From Heliocidaris erythrogramma (lineage: Eukaryota > Echinodermata > Echinoidea > Camarodonta > Echinometridae), in the NCBI GenBank assembly GCA_025617745.1, contig CM046855.1, forward strand, positions 15,717,880 through 15,781,879: 64,000 bases of DNA, read 5' to 3'. Every line of letters starts with the position of its first letter. The first letter of the stretch is position 1. Under the pieces are notes generated by a model. It made no database searches. It was not told the DNA's origin and was given only the letters and a program-made list of their open reading frames with translations. Positions 48,101 to 58,781 of the stretch are shown piece by piece. The position numbers and the translations under genes were made by a program.

Positions 48101-50936
48101 TGGGACGGAGCAAATTAATTCAAATTTTATGGATGCTTCTTCCCTGAGCATCTATAGCGGCAAACTATGCATTCACCTGCTTTCGGATAATGGACTTGAA
48201 AAGTCGGAATGCATGCTGCATATATTATGTTCTGCTCTGTTTGGCAAACCCAAGAAAATAGATTTTTGTTAAGCAAAACCAGACAATTTAAAAGTATCGT
48301 TATAAAGATTTAATTTTTATAATACATGTAAACACCCACTTTATATTTTTCGTCACATATGGGATTTTAGGTAATGAAGAAAATCAATTTAGGATTTGGA
48401 TTCAAAATATCTTCCTGACTGGAACATTTCTCAATGGTTCATGTACAACTCCAAATCAGCAAGAAAATGGCAGCCCCCATGTAAATGAGTAGGAGACGAT
48501 ACCAGGTGTTGGAATATCTTTATTTATACCCTTTTCTGATATTTTATTAGAAAATGATTTAGGCCAATAAGTAGGAATATATTACACCTTCCAATATAAG
48601 TAAATTTGTAATCAGGGGTTAATTCTCCTTTAATATTTTCGTACAAAATATATCATATATGTGACCCTCCACCACAAAACGACCAATAAGTCGCAATGGG
48701 AGTTTTAGAGTAAACAGCTGAAAAAGGTGGTTTGTGTGGAAATTTTGATACTAATTTTTTAATATTTTCTGAAAGTTCATTTATTGATCTACCATCTGAC
48801 AAAATTTCAGGTTAAAATACCTTGTTGAATTATGTTTTTACTCTCATTCAAAATGACCATGTTTTCCTGGACATTCAAACTCTGTGTGTCACCTTGCTGG
48901 GATTGTACTTCACATCGCTTTTCTGGTATTGCTTAAAAACTATGCACTGTCTGATATTCAAAATCTAAAGAAACATAGAAATATATCTATTCTGAAGGTA
49001 TGGAAAGTTTCAACCCAATCCAATTACAGTAGTACTTCACAGTGCATGCTAGGGAGTTTTGACTCTACCTTTTGTGCGACATACAATGGGACACAGATTA
49101 AGCGCTCTTAAATGGTCACTCTTCTTTAGAGCCCGTTTTCTCTATTGTTTTGGTCATCAGCCTGTCTGACACGTTGTCATTCTCATTGTAATTTACAAGG
49201 GTTTGCTTAGTCCATACAAGACGAGTTATATATCATTTTAAAGCTTAGAATCTAAGCTTTCAAACTGTGTTGAAATTTACAAAACCCAAATTTCCGACTT
49301 ATTGGTCGTTTTGTGGTGGAGGGTCACATATATCACAGTATTTGACTAAAAGATTATTGTGTGGGTTAACAGAGAAATTTGCCTCTTTTGTATATTTTGT
49401 TTTTCTGGGTACAATTCATACCTTAACAAAAAGTGTGTTTTTCTAATATTTAAACATTCATTTGTGTTTATTTGAAGTCTTGGTGTCTTTGAATTAGGGT
49501 TGAGTGGATAATCCCTCATAGCATCCAGATATTAAATAATACTGTAACTGATAATTTTCAATTTTTATGTCCCTGGAAGTATAACATATGGTAAGGAATT
49601 CGGATATATAGTCCAGCCGGTGCTCTGATATATGCTCCAGGCTTTATTCCATGACATATAGTGTTAGTTGGTCCAGGGTTGAAATCAAGAATTTGGTTAG
49701 TGTAGGAAATTGACCGCAAACCAATTATTGCCAGAGCATCTGTCATACAACCAGTCCAGCCAATTCAGATTCTGTTAATAGAATCATGGCCTAATATTCT
49801 GACTTTCATTTGATATGTTTTCTTATTTGGCAGGTCCCCAGCAAACTGGAGATCATCAACCTGATTGTACAGATAGTCTTCAATGCAGCCATCATCTATT
49901 TCTTCAGTCTCAAGGCATACCTCTATCTCATCTTGGGATCAATCTTGACCATGGGACTTCATCCTCTAGCTGGTCATTTCATCTCAGAGCACTACCTCTA
50001 CGAGGAGGGACATGAGACCTATTCGTACTATGGACCTTTCAACTACATTGCCTTCAATGTAGGCTATCACATGGAGCACCATGACTTCCCTAACATCCCT
50101 GGCTACAAGCTACCACTTGTGAGTTCAGCCAAAATTTCAGTTACTGTCATGTATAAATCAAGTAAATCAATGGTTTCTGTTCGATAACTTTAGTAATGTT
50201 TGACAGATTTTAATGAAATTTTATATTAAGGTACATGGTATCAGAGTACAGCCGAAGTTTGATTTCGGAGTATGTAGGTGAAAGGTCAAAGGTCACAGCT
50301 CATTAAATATGCAAAATTTGCTAATTATGTACATGAGAAAAGTTAATTTTCAGATCTTCTCATGGGTCATTCCATAAAGTAGTAAACTTTCTGTATATCC
50401 AATCCCTAGGTATTAGTAGCTTCCTTGCCTAGTAATATAATAGTATAGTCTAATGGAGTTAACTTGTTCTGACATATATAGGCCATTTGTACCTGCCTAG
50501 AGGATGCTATGCTTTACGTTGCCCTCGTTTGTATTAAGTTTGTTATCAATATCAAGTTTATGTTACAAGTGTGCTCTTATTTTTTTACACTTAGGATACA
50601 GACTGTGTAGTTATGTGAAATGAGATAAATAGTTATTTTGAAATGAGATAACTACTTATTTTGTAATGAGATAAATATTTTAATTACAGGAATGTTGTTT
50701 GTATTCATTCTGTTTTCAATATATAATTTACCACATTCTTGTCTTTTTCCCTCTCCATATGATTATAGATCAAGAAGATTGCACCAGAGTACTATGATCC
50801 ACTTCCAACTCACGAATCATTTGCAAAAGTAGTGTGGGATTTCGTCATGAGCCCCAAGATTGGACCTTATGCTCGTGTCAAGCGACCCAACTCTATTGAC
50901 CCCCGATCCATCGACCCCTGGGATATGCCTCATTAA
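39024..50936 (+). CDS. DEGS1: Sphingolipid delta4-desaturase (dihydroceramide desaturase), complete five-exon gene
   Basis: CDS is join(39024..39105, 46674..46996, 47457..47591, 49834..50118, 50769..50936), 993 nt, 330 aa; vertebrate DEGS1 is about 323 aa. The family inserts the 4,5-trans double bond of dihydroceramide to make ceramide at the ER membrane. Seen: N-terminus [19 protein letters not shown], matching the family leader, with Gly2 where DEGS1 enzymes are N-myristoylated. The three di-iron histidine boxes are present: HEVGH (89-93), HQDHH (128-132) and HMEHH (259-263), the last followed by DFPNIPG. Hydrophobic segments lie near 43-61, 67-80, 107-120 and 188-220. All introns are GT-AG with phases 1, 0, 0, 0. 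The start is chosen because this ATG opens the conserved leader. The C-terminal tail ([14 protein letters not shown]) is unlike the vertebrate tail. No gene partner adjoins it; the introns are full of repeats. Orthology to DEGS1 rather than a DEGS2-like hydroxylase is inferred. Confidence 0.95.
40538..40657. repeat. 120-bp near-perfect palindrome with no spacer
   Basis: Arms of 60 bp (CTACGAAGACCTGGAAGGGC outward, ACGTACGTACGT at the centre between 40597 and 40598). I count one mismatch, in the A/T run. Located in DEGS intron 1. Confidence 0.93.
40990..41587. mobile_element. TIR element carrying telomere-like repeats and a tRNA-like box
   Basis: AGTGGCTATTCTTACGACGA at the left is inverted at the right end (TCGTCGTAAGAATAGCCACT). 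Inside: five TTAGGG-type units at 41125-41153, GGTTCGATTCCC (a pol III B-box consensus) at 41240, a G run at 41442-41464, and a second copy of the TIR sequence. Confidence 0.8.
41125..41153 (+). repeat. Interstitial telomere-like array (GGGTTA)n
   Basis: Five tandem GGGTTA units, the animal telomere motif. The related element at 42389-42758 has a shorter, degenerate version (GGGTTAGGGTTACGGTTAGA). Confidence 0.95.
41603..42039. mobile_element. 437-bp MITE with AACAGTAGAGGCGC ends
   Basis: AACAGTAGAGGCGCCCGGCT and the right end (TGCGCCTCTACTGTT) are inverted; GATATCRGAGACTCTCTCC continues the arms. TTAA occurs at or near both ends, but I cannot fix the target duplication. Confidence 0.75.
42389..42758. 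mobile_element. Second, left-truncated copy of the telomere-repeat element
   Basis: Matches the 41.1-41.59 kb element from TTTCGTACTCTGCGCCGTCG through the B-box segment to TAAGAATAGCCACT, but lacks the left TIR and the G-run interior. Confidence 0.8.
42765..43130 (+). mobile_element. Partial copy of the 900-bp TTAA element
   Basis: Shares TATTCTGCTCTG, CTTGACTGGAA and ACCCTTTTCTGATATTTTAT with 48.22-48.58 kb in the same order; both ends are missing. Confidence 0.65.
43106..43556 (-). pseudogene. Relic of a non-LTR retrotransposon reverse transcriptase C-terminus
   Basis: Two minus-strand frames read successively [20 protein letters not shown] and then [32 protein letters not shown]. The SFFPR...WNSL...TFKxxL pattern is the hallmark end of LINE polymerase ORFs (CR1/Jockey/RTE-type), which close just after this motif. 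A frameshift separates the two parts and no catalytic YADD block is present, so it is a short dead fragment inside DEGS intron 1. Confidence 0.65.
44028..45389. mobile_element. 1362-bp TIR element with 9-bp target duplication and internal minisatellite
   Basis: Ends GGCAAGCACTTAAAGAGGCC and the inverted GGCCTCTTTAAGTGTCTGCC; direct repeat ACTATCCGA at 44019-44027 and 45390-45398. A 9-bp duplication points to a Mutator-like element (inferred). Internal units of 190-217 bp repeat about five times (44041-45000), each starting with copies of the TIR-type motif AGGAGGCCAACCAAAATGAC. Confidence 0.82.
45155..45245 (-). repeat. tRNA-derived SINE-like segment
   Basis: On the minus strand GGCGAAGCGCATTAGTAATT is followed by GTGGGTTCGATCC, a good pol III B-box, and then a T-rich tail. 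A cloverleaf is not complete, so this is a SINE head rather than a tRNA gene. Confidence 0.45.
46043..46496. mobile_element. 454-bp MITE bounded by TTAA
   Basis: TTAAAGACCTCAGCCTGACC and GGGTCAGGCTGAGGTCTTTAA are inverted, and homology stops exactly at TTAA on each side, consistent with TTAA-targeting (piggyBac-like) movement. No coding capacity. Confidence 0.8.
46674..46996 (+). CDS. DEGS1: DEGS exon 2 (residues 28-135, histidine boxes 1 and 2)
   Basis: Acceptor TTTCTTGTAG precedes the exon and donor CAG/GTAAAT follows it. It encodes [13 protein letters not shown], two hydrophobic spans, [19 protein letters not shown] (box 1) and [12 protein letters not shown] (box 2). The reading frame runs on past the donor into intron sequence, so an unspliced frame would give a false 134-aa protein. 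Confidence 0.95.
47457..47591 (+). CDS. DEGS1: DEGS exon 3 (residues 136-180)
   Basis: Acceptor CTACATAG and donor AAG/GTAAAG bound exactly 45 codons. The frame reads [18 protein letters not shown], then the family-typical aromatic stretch [15 protein letters not shown]. Phase 0 on both sides. Confidence 0.93.
47726..48633 (+). mobile_element. 908-bp TTAA-bounded element in DEGS intron 3
   Basis: Begins TTAAAGGAGAATTACGCTC and ends GGGGTTAATTCTCCTTTAA. A second near-full copy lies inverted at 56004-56879. The 70-codon frame inside is not conserved between copies as a gene. Confidence 0.88.
48657..49331. mobile_element. 675-bp TIR element with ATATGTGACCCTCCACCAC ends
   Basis: Ends of about 38 bp (including AAACGACCAATAAGTCG) are inverted with no visible mismatch over most of their length. 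It sits almost directly beside the preceding TTAA element in DEGS intron 3. Confidence 0.85.
49834..50118 (+). CDS. DEGS1: DEGS exon 4 (residues 181-275, histidine box 3)
   Basis: Acceptor TATTTGGCAG and donor CTT/GTGAGT bound 95 codons. Contains a long hydrophobic stretch (188-220), [29 protein letters not shown], and box 3 in [16 protein letters not shown]. This is the most conserved part of the family. Confidence 0.96.
50769..50936 (+). CDS. DEGS1: DEGS exon 5 (residues 276-330 and stop)
   Basis: Acceptor GATTATAG leads into [18 protein letters not shown] and [16 protein letters not shown], matching the desaturase C-terminus, then a short divergent Pro/Asp-rich tail and TAA. Confidence 0.94.
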   Translation: MKKIAPEYYDPLPTHESFAKVVWDFVMSPKIGPYARVKRPNSIDPRSIDPWDMPH

Positions 50937-51307
50937 TGATTGCATCTTGCGTGTGGTGTGGGTGTGTCTTTCTGCAATCATATCAAGTAATTTATACAAA
51001 ATCTACAGTATGTAATTGTTCTGCTGAGAGCCAAAAGGGCAATAATTTCTTCATTTTAACATATAGCTAATGTCCTTTTTGCTCCCAACAGAAATATATG
51101 GTATTCCTCAATCAGGTGGCACTTTTTGTTCAGATGTTTGGGCAATCAACTATGTCAAATGTTAAAGTTGGTGTTGATGGATGTTAGATTTGAGGTTATA
51201 TGGGTACTAGTAAATCGATTAATAACAGCTTTTTTTGTGTCATTTACTGCAATATTTGCAGGATAATGACATTTTTAAAAGATGTGACATACAACTTGTA
51301 TTATTGT

Positions 51308-52180
51308 ATCCCCCGAACTAGTGTTCGGGGATACTGTGGATTTGGCATCGTCGCGTCCGCGTCCGCCGCAGAGATTTTCTTGTGAGCGCTCTACTGGCTG
51401 CAGTTTTTGTCGGATCACCTTCAAATTTCACATGGAGGTGCATTATGGTAAGATGAAGAAGCCTATTGTTTTTGGTGTGGGCGGAGTCATGGTTGCCATG
51501 GTAACCATATTTTTAAAGAAATAGTAAAGATGCAGTTCTTGTCAGATCACCTTCAAATTTCGCATGGAGGTGCATTATGGTAAGATGAAGACGCCTAATG
51601 TTTTTGGTGGGGGCGGAGTCGACATTGTTGCCATGGTAACCATATTTTTTAAAGAAATGGTAAAGATTTTCTTGTGAGCGCTCTACCGGCTGCAGTTCTT
51701 GTCAGATCACCTTCAAATTTCGCATGGAGGTGCATTATGGTAAGATGAATAGGCCTATTGTTTTTGGTGTGGGTGGAGTCATCGTTGCCATGGTAACCAT
51801 ATTTTTTAAAGAAATGGTAAAGACTTTCTTGTGAGCGCTCTACCGGCTGCAGTTCTTGTCGGATCATCTTCATATTTCGCATGGTGGTGCATTATGGTAA
51901 GATGAAGACGCCTATTGTTTTTGGTGTGGGTGGAGTCATCGTTGCCATGGTAACCAAATTTTTAAAAGAAATAGTAAAGAATTTCTTGTGAGCGCTCTAC
52001 TGGCTGCAGTTTTTGTTGGATCACCTTCAATTTCATAACAACTAAAAAATGACTAAAGTACAAAAAGGTCAAATTTGTCAGCAGTGATACCCGAGGTCCC
52101 AAATTGCCACTTTATCCATTTCAGTCACAACATTGATTCAAATGGGGGATGGGTGACGGGTTCGGGGGATACATGTACTC
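51308..52180 (+). repeat. Tandem array of about 155-bp units bounded by CCCCCGAAC motifs
   Basis: Units carry GAGCGCTCTACYGGCTGCAG and GTTGCCATGGTAACCA at about 51384, 51529 (shortened), 51676, 51831 and 51988. The region opens TATCCCCCGAACTAGTGTTC and closes GTTCGGGGGATACATG. It lies just downstream of DEGS and may be part of its 3' UTR. Confidence 0.8.
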
Positions 52181-53995
52181 GGACTGGTCCCCCCCCCCCC
52201 CCCCCCCTTGAGGCTTCAAGGGAATATCATTTACAAAATATAAAATCTTACCAAGTTTTTAATTTTTTAATTTTTTAAATGTTTATTGTCATATGTTTAT
52301 TTGGTATGTGTAATAGAAGATGTTTAGAATGATTCATAGTAATGAATCCATTTTGCTTCTTGTAACCTGATTGGTTCAAGATATTTTCTGATTCTGTTTA
52401 AAAAAGTTGTATCAAAATTGAATGAAGTTATAATGGCTGTTTCAATCTAATCTATTCAGCATTATTTTTCTTCTTCAATCAGGAGATCTCTAACTTGTAA
52501 ATGCAAATTCCTTCAAAATGCCAATCTCAAAAACAGAACATATCCAAGGGACAAAATCCCTTGTCTGAAGCATACATGTACATTGCTTGCATTGGAAAGA
52601 AACATTCCTATTCAAGAGAAGATATTTTGTGACAGAGGTTGCTACTATGGCATTCAGAATCAAACACTTTTGTGCTTACAACACAGACTACCTCAGTTTG
52701 TGTTTTAATCAGGAAACACTGTCCGTAACTGTTGTAAATTTAGGGTTTGGAGGTCAAATTTGTTTCATAAAAAGTAGTACCTGTATTTCTAAACGGACAT
52801 TTATTAAATTCAAAATTTCCCTTTAATATTGATGTTACACATCTGTATGATCTATCATACATGAATTGGAAAAAGTAGTTGTGGTCCTGTTTAATCTTTG
52901 AATGTCTTGGTAACATTTTGCCTGATCAGTACAATGTTGGTTAAACATCCCTCAAATAATTCATCATATGGGTAGACTTTTGTTGAAACAGTACTACATT
53001 GCAGGTACCAGGGACCTTTAGGATTGAACATCTGTAACCATTATCAAATATTTGAACCATAAGGCAATTCCACTTCATAAAAATATTTGGCTGACAATAT
53101 TTTCCAGTTTAATTATCATACAATGCTCTTTGGCTTCAGTGTTAAACAATTTTATTGACCGAAGTATCATATTGGGGATGAAATACTTGAAAATAGCTAT
53201 AATGGGAAACATATAAAAGTAACTCTCTGGTCCTACACAACAGGGGTAATTTTTAATGTATTTCATCCAAAACTGACAAATCACCATAGATTTATAGATG
53301 TTTTCAATGACAGTCAATAATGATCTAAATTTTTTTTACCCAGAGCGATTTGTATTGAAAGGCTGTCAAATGTCAAATGTCTAACGGTACAGTGTGGAAT
53401 TGCCTTATAATGCATATCATCTTCTTCTCTGTAATTCTCAGTTTTTACTAAAAGTGAACAATAGCAGCTTGTAGCAGGCAGTTGTTATAACACACACAAA
53501 AACCAGCAGGAATGTAATATAAATTGTGATGTGTCTTCAAAAACTCATTTGAATGATTACCAGTTTGATTTGGTTTCTTTTTAAAATGTTGTCTTTCAAC
53601 TGTGCTTTTGAAGATCTAAAAAAAAATGAATATTTTGTGTTGGTCTTTGAAAGCAAATGCTTATTTATTCATTAAAGTTGTAGAGTGCTACATGTGCAGT
53701 AGGCTAATATTCTGTTCATTACGATTACTCTTTTTAAAGAATTTTTTTTTTTTTTTCATTCTCATGACGAAGCACAGTTTGAAATACTTCATGAAACTCA
53801 ACATAGTAGATTGGTAGGTACATGCAGTTATTGGTATTTGAAATAGGTCATGATTTGGAATAGAATTTATGTGATTACCCTGTAATAATGAAATTATTTG
53901 TACTAATGATTGTACGAATCATGATACTGCCAGACATGAATGTTAATCATTTCAGAGTGAATATTAACATGAGAGCTGGAGCAGGTAAAAATATG
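52181..53995. other. No second gene recognised; possible long DEGS 3' UTR
   Basis: AT-rich, with a C run at 52190-52207 and a T run at 53740-53757. No supported frame. Confidence 0.35.
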
Positions 53996-54124
53996 AATAA
54001 AATAAATCATTTGTATATTTCTTGGGAAAAAAGTCTCTGTTTTTTGTGTGTTTAGTGTGTATGTCTCATTCCATTTCAGGGCTACATATATGTTAATGTA
54101 GATAGAGATAAGTGTAACAATAAA
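53996..54124 (+). promoter_or_regulatory. Candidate polyadenylation signals for DEGS
   Basis: AATAAA occurs at 53996-54001, 54001-54006 and 54119-54124. They are the first clear hexamers I noticed downstream of the DEGS stop. Using them implies a 3.1-kb 3' UTR that includes the repeat at 51308-52180, so a non-canonical earlier signal is also possible. Confidence 0.3.
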
Positions 54125-54989
54125 GTAACATTTCTATACAAAATAAATGATTGGATTTAAAAAAAATTTACCAATTTATGAGGCAACCCCTTCTTTAATC
54201 TATTTAATTGTACTTTTTATCATTCTAATTTTTACAGAGAAATATTATGCACATTCATCACATGCACTTGCCAACTCGTCTTCTTACAGCAGAAGAATGA
54301 AATTAAAAGGCAATCCATCATTCGAAACAAGTTGAAGTGTGTGAAAGCAGGAATACTTACACAAAGGGGTAGGTGGAAGGTTGAAAAAAAAATTGCACAA
54401 ATGATGAGAAAGTTATGCGTGTTTCAATGCTGAGATCATTTAATCTATGTGACTTTCAAATTGGCAAATTGGTCATTTCACCAAATGAAATTGGGGACAA
54501 CTCTTCCATTAGTTGTGTACAAGTGTATCATGAATTTCTAATTCTCTTTTGAGTAAATTCTCCTGTGGGGAATATGGACATGCTACAATTGTTCTCCATT
54601 AAACAGAAAAATGTCTTGCTCAACAATAAAACTGATAAAAATCATACTTTATTCGCTATGCGTGTACATGTAGGAGCGAATGGTAGAAACGTCAAATAGT
54701 ATCACAGTTACATTACCAATATGCCAAATTTGAACTTCAGACTTCTATGGGGGTCTCATAGTTGCAAAAAACTTTCGATTTTTGATTTGATTTGATTCGG
54801 TTTATTGCAATAAAAGAACATAAGCTGGACAGCTGAAATTGCTCAATCTACAAAGTCAAACGAACAAAATAATAAGCGATCGAAATAAGAATGGCTAGAA
54901 CATACAACCATAGATCATGCATAATAAAAAACTAAATGAAACTCAAATATTACAATAAAATCTAAAATTATTAAAACTTCTGTGTCAAC

Positions 54990-55480
54990 ATGGGTAAGAG
55001 GAAAAGGAGAGGGAAAAGTAGACAGTAAGAAGAAAAGGAACGGAAAAGTTGAGGAGAGGGTTAAAGAGAGAGAAAGAGAAAGTGAACATGTATATATGGA
55101 AAGAGGGGAAAAAAATGAGACAGAGAGAGCTAGAAAGAGAAGGATCAAGAACACAAGAAAAAAGTTGATCCGAGAAAAGAGGGAGGGAGAGGGGAGGAAG
55201 AAGACAGAGTAGAAAAATGAAAGGTAGAAAGAGAGAAGCATGAAGACCATTAATATTTATGTGGTACAGTCTTGGGTATATGTTTTCATTCCAAACAATA
55301 AGGAATGCAAGGCCCTGCCAAGTGCACCTGAAGTTGAAGGGTTAAAAAACAAAACAAGAAAAAACAAAAATCATCGTGTGAAAACAGAGGAAGAGGATCA
55401 GGGTGGTTAAATAGAGAGGAAGACAGAGAGAAGAGGGGAGAAAAGAGTGAGAAAGATGAAGGAAAAAGGAGAACAAGGAG
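54990..55480 (+). repeat. Purine-rich (GA/GAAA) tract
   Basis: About 490 bases dominated by A and G on the plus strand, interrupted around 55250-55380. It creates long low-complexity frames on both strands that are not genes. Confidence 0.85.
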
Positions 55481-56003
55481 CATTCACATGAAAACTTGAG
55501 TTACATGTTTAGGTACTGTAATAATCTCATTGAAACTTTCACCAATTTTATCTGCCTTCCTTCTGCTCAGAGTAACTTGCTGTCAAGGTTAGATTTCCCT
55601 ATATTAAACATATACATGTACCAACATAAGACCTCTTCTTAAAGGGAAAGTCAACCCTGGTATTTAGTTGATTTGAATAAAAGCAGAAAAATGAGAGAAA
55701 CAGATTGAAAGTTTGAGCAAAATCCGACAAGATATAAGCAAGTTATCAATTTTTAAAGTTGTAATTGATCAAACACAAATTGGCAACTTGGTGATATATC
55801 TTGGGAGCCCCTCTCCGATTGTTGTATGTCAACGAGTTGCCAGTTTGTGTTCGATTAATTTCTACTTCACAAATTCATAAATTTCGGACCGGTTTCTTTA
55901 AATTTTCTCCTTCCTTTAAAACCAACTTGATATGAGGATAGACTTCTCCTGTAATTAAAACTACCATTGATATTCAACTCAACACATGTACCGGTAATGA
56001 TTT

Positions 56004-56879
56004 TTAAAGGAGAATTAACCCCCGATTACAAATTTACTTATATTGGAAGGTGTAATATATTCCTACTTATTGGCCTAAATCATTTTCTAATAAGATATCA
56101 GAAAAGGGTATAAATAAAAATATTCCAACACCCGGTATCGTCTCCTGTTGATTTGGAGTTGTACATGAACCACTGAGAAATGTTCCAGTCAGGAAGATAT
56201 TTTGAATCCAAATCCTAAATTGATTTTCTTCATTACCTAAAATCCCATATGTGACGAAAAATATAAAGTGGGTGTTTACATGTATTATAAAAATTAAATC
56301 TTTATGATAGTTTTAAATTGTCTGGTTTTGCTTAACAAAAATCTATTTTCTTGGGTTTGCCAAACAGAGCAGAACATCATATATGCAGCATGCATTCTGA
56401 CTTTTCAAGTCCATTATCCGAAAGCAGGTGAATGCATAGTTTGCCGCTATAGATGCTCAGGGAAGAAGCATCCATAAAATTTGAATTAATTTGCTCCGTC
56501 CCATACGTCCAGTATTGAGAAAATAGATTTCTATTAAGCGAATATCGATTTTCAACAGAAATATATAAGGAAATCTTCAGTTTAAAAATAAATTGACATA
56601 TCTATTCTATATTTTTAATCTCAAATGGGTTTTTAATTTTGAAAAAGGCAATTGAGCTTTTGGATTAAGAAAATCTTCTTGTACACATAAACAAAATGGC
56701 AGCCCCCATGTGCTGCTAGCAGACGATACATATTGCTAGCAGATGGTAAATTTTGCTCAGAAAATCTTGTTTCGTATCGATCTCGTATATTTTGACGCGA
56801 AGCCATTAGTCTAACAAGTAGGAATAAATAACACCTTTGAACACTATCGTCTTTATTTTTGAGCGTAATTCTCCTTTAA
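56004..56879 (-). mobile_element. Inverted second copy of the 900-bp TTAA element
   Basis: Begins TTAAAGGAGAATTAACCCCC and ends GAGCGTAATTCTCCTTTAA. Reads as the reverse complement of 47726-48633 over nearly its whole length, with scattered differences and small gaps. Confidence 0.9.
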
Positions 56880-57312
56880 CACATGAATTCATAACTCAGT
56901 GGACAAGGCCTAGATATCTAGGTAAACATGTTCTCTTTCGCCATTATACGTGTCCTTCTCTTTTCAACATCATTCTCTTTCTTTAATAGTACATGTACCT
57001 CGTGTCATCTTTCTCTGATTCTCTTTCAGTCTGTTTTTTCCTTCCATATTGCACCAACTCTTCTTCATTATGCCCTTTCTCTTTGTTCTATTCTCTCTCA
57101 ATTATCATTTGTGATTTTGTTCCATAGAATACAATATAATAAACCTAGTCCCTTGCATCCTCATTCTTTTTTGTCCATTACACCCTCTCTCTCTCTCTTC
57201 CTCTCCCAAATTAGCTTGGAAAAGAAACAGTTCCCCGATCCCTCACCATCACCAAGTCACTTATTACAGAAACATATTTTCTCCCTCCTGTCCACACATT
57301 ACACAAACACAA

Positions 57313-57847
57313 TGGCCCGAATTCATGAAAGAGGTTTATCTTAACCCATGGTCTAAATCAGAGAAGTTTGAGTTCTGGGAAAGGTTCCCTTTACGTCATT
57401 TTCAAAAATTATCATAAAAAGGAATGTCCCCTGAAAAGGATTGCTCTTCAAATGCCCTCATATTCAAAATATGACAACAGCTGAAATGATCGAGCCAAAC
57501 TTTCATACTTTTGTTAAGTCCCATATACCCATTTCTGTGTGCAGTGCACATGACTCTCTGCAGGATTGAGTCAATTTCTCATATATGTGATTCCAAAAGC
57601 CTTACAGCAGATGCCAATTCTATTGTACTATATATATAATCTACCTTGGACAATTGCTTCCAGGCATTATCTTTCACAATGTAATCTCACGACCAGAATC
57701 AACTTTATCTTTTAATCTCCGCGGGGAACAAATAAGGATAAATAAGTGCATTGCTATCCGGTCATTGGACATAAGGACATGAGCGTACTACGCATATGGG
57801 GGTTTAAGCCATGGGTTAAATTAAACCTCTCTTGTGAATTTTGGCCA
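57313..57847. mobile_element. 535-bp TIR element with TGGCCCGAATTCATGAAAGA ends
   Basis: The right end reads CTCTCTTGTGAATTTTGGCCA, inverted with a few mismatches, and both arms continue to AACCCATGG/CCATGGGTT. The interior is shared with 28081-28470. Confidence 0.75.
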
Positions 57848-58645
57848 ATGACATCAAATCCGTTTTCTCCACTTATTAACTAGTACTCCTCTCTTCCTCT
57901 CATGTACGGGCAAATTCTGTAAAAACAAAATATTTGTACCATTTATAGATAAGGTACCGTGCAGGTGCAGCTGCATCATTCAGTACTCATTGTCTGCACC
58001 ACTAACCCAAGTATTTTGCATGAATTTTCTTGTAACAAGACATGCTTGTACATGGTTAATATGCACCATAGAAACCTACACACCTCGGCAACTATTTTCA
58101 CTTCTATTTATGAGCTTTTTGAACAAAACTCTACACAAAATATTTAGATCATGAGGATGTACAATGTAGTCAAAACAAGTCAGCCTTTAATGCTATATAT
58201 GAAGAAATGAACCGCTTCTCTTGGAACCATGAGTGAATGTATCAAAGTGTCATAATACTGCATAAAAAACAAGTACTTTATATGACCTTACTTTTTAACT
58301 AGTGATAATTGTACTGAGCATTTATAATAGCACACTATAAAATTAATACCCTGCACACATACTGTAAAGGTGGAATATTTTTGGAGTTAAAATTTTCGCT
58401 TATTTTGGTGGCATGAAATTAGCGTGAAAAATAAACAAGTGAATATTTTTGTATATGTTAATTCTTTACACACAATAACATTTTGGCGAAATGAAGAACA
58501 CACAAACTTCACTTTACTCAGCCGAATGTGCTAAAATTCATGGAAATTCACTTTTACAGTAATCATTCTGAAAATGAAATGAGAAAGCTTTGGATCAAGA
58601 TCTGTCAGAAATATTTTTCATTGTTTATAGGGAATGGCTTCAGTC

Positions 58646-58781
58646 TGGGGAGCGTTTCATGAAAGGAAGTTGTCGGATATCCGACAACTGTTATAAGCTA
58701 CTGAAATCCTTGCATCTGATTGGCTGAGAGCAAACTTGTCGGATAAAATATCTGACAAGTCCTTTCATGAAACGCCCCCCT
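58646..58781. mobile_element. MITE of the CTGGGGAGCGTTTC family (copy 3)
   Basis: GGGGAGCGTTTCATGAAAGG and CCTTTCATGAAACGCCCCCC are inverted around GTTATAAGCTACTGAAATCC. The best-preserved ends of the family in this window. Confidence 0.82.
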
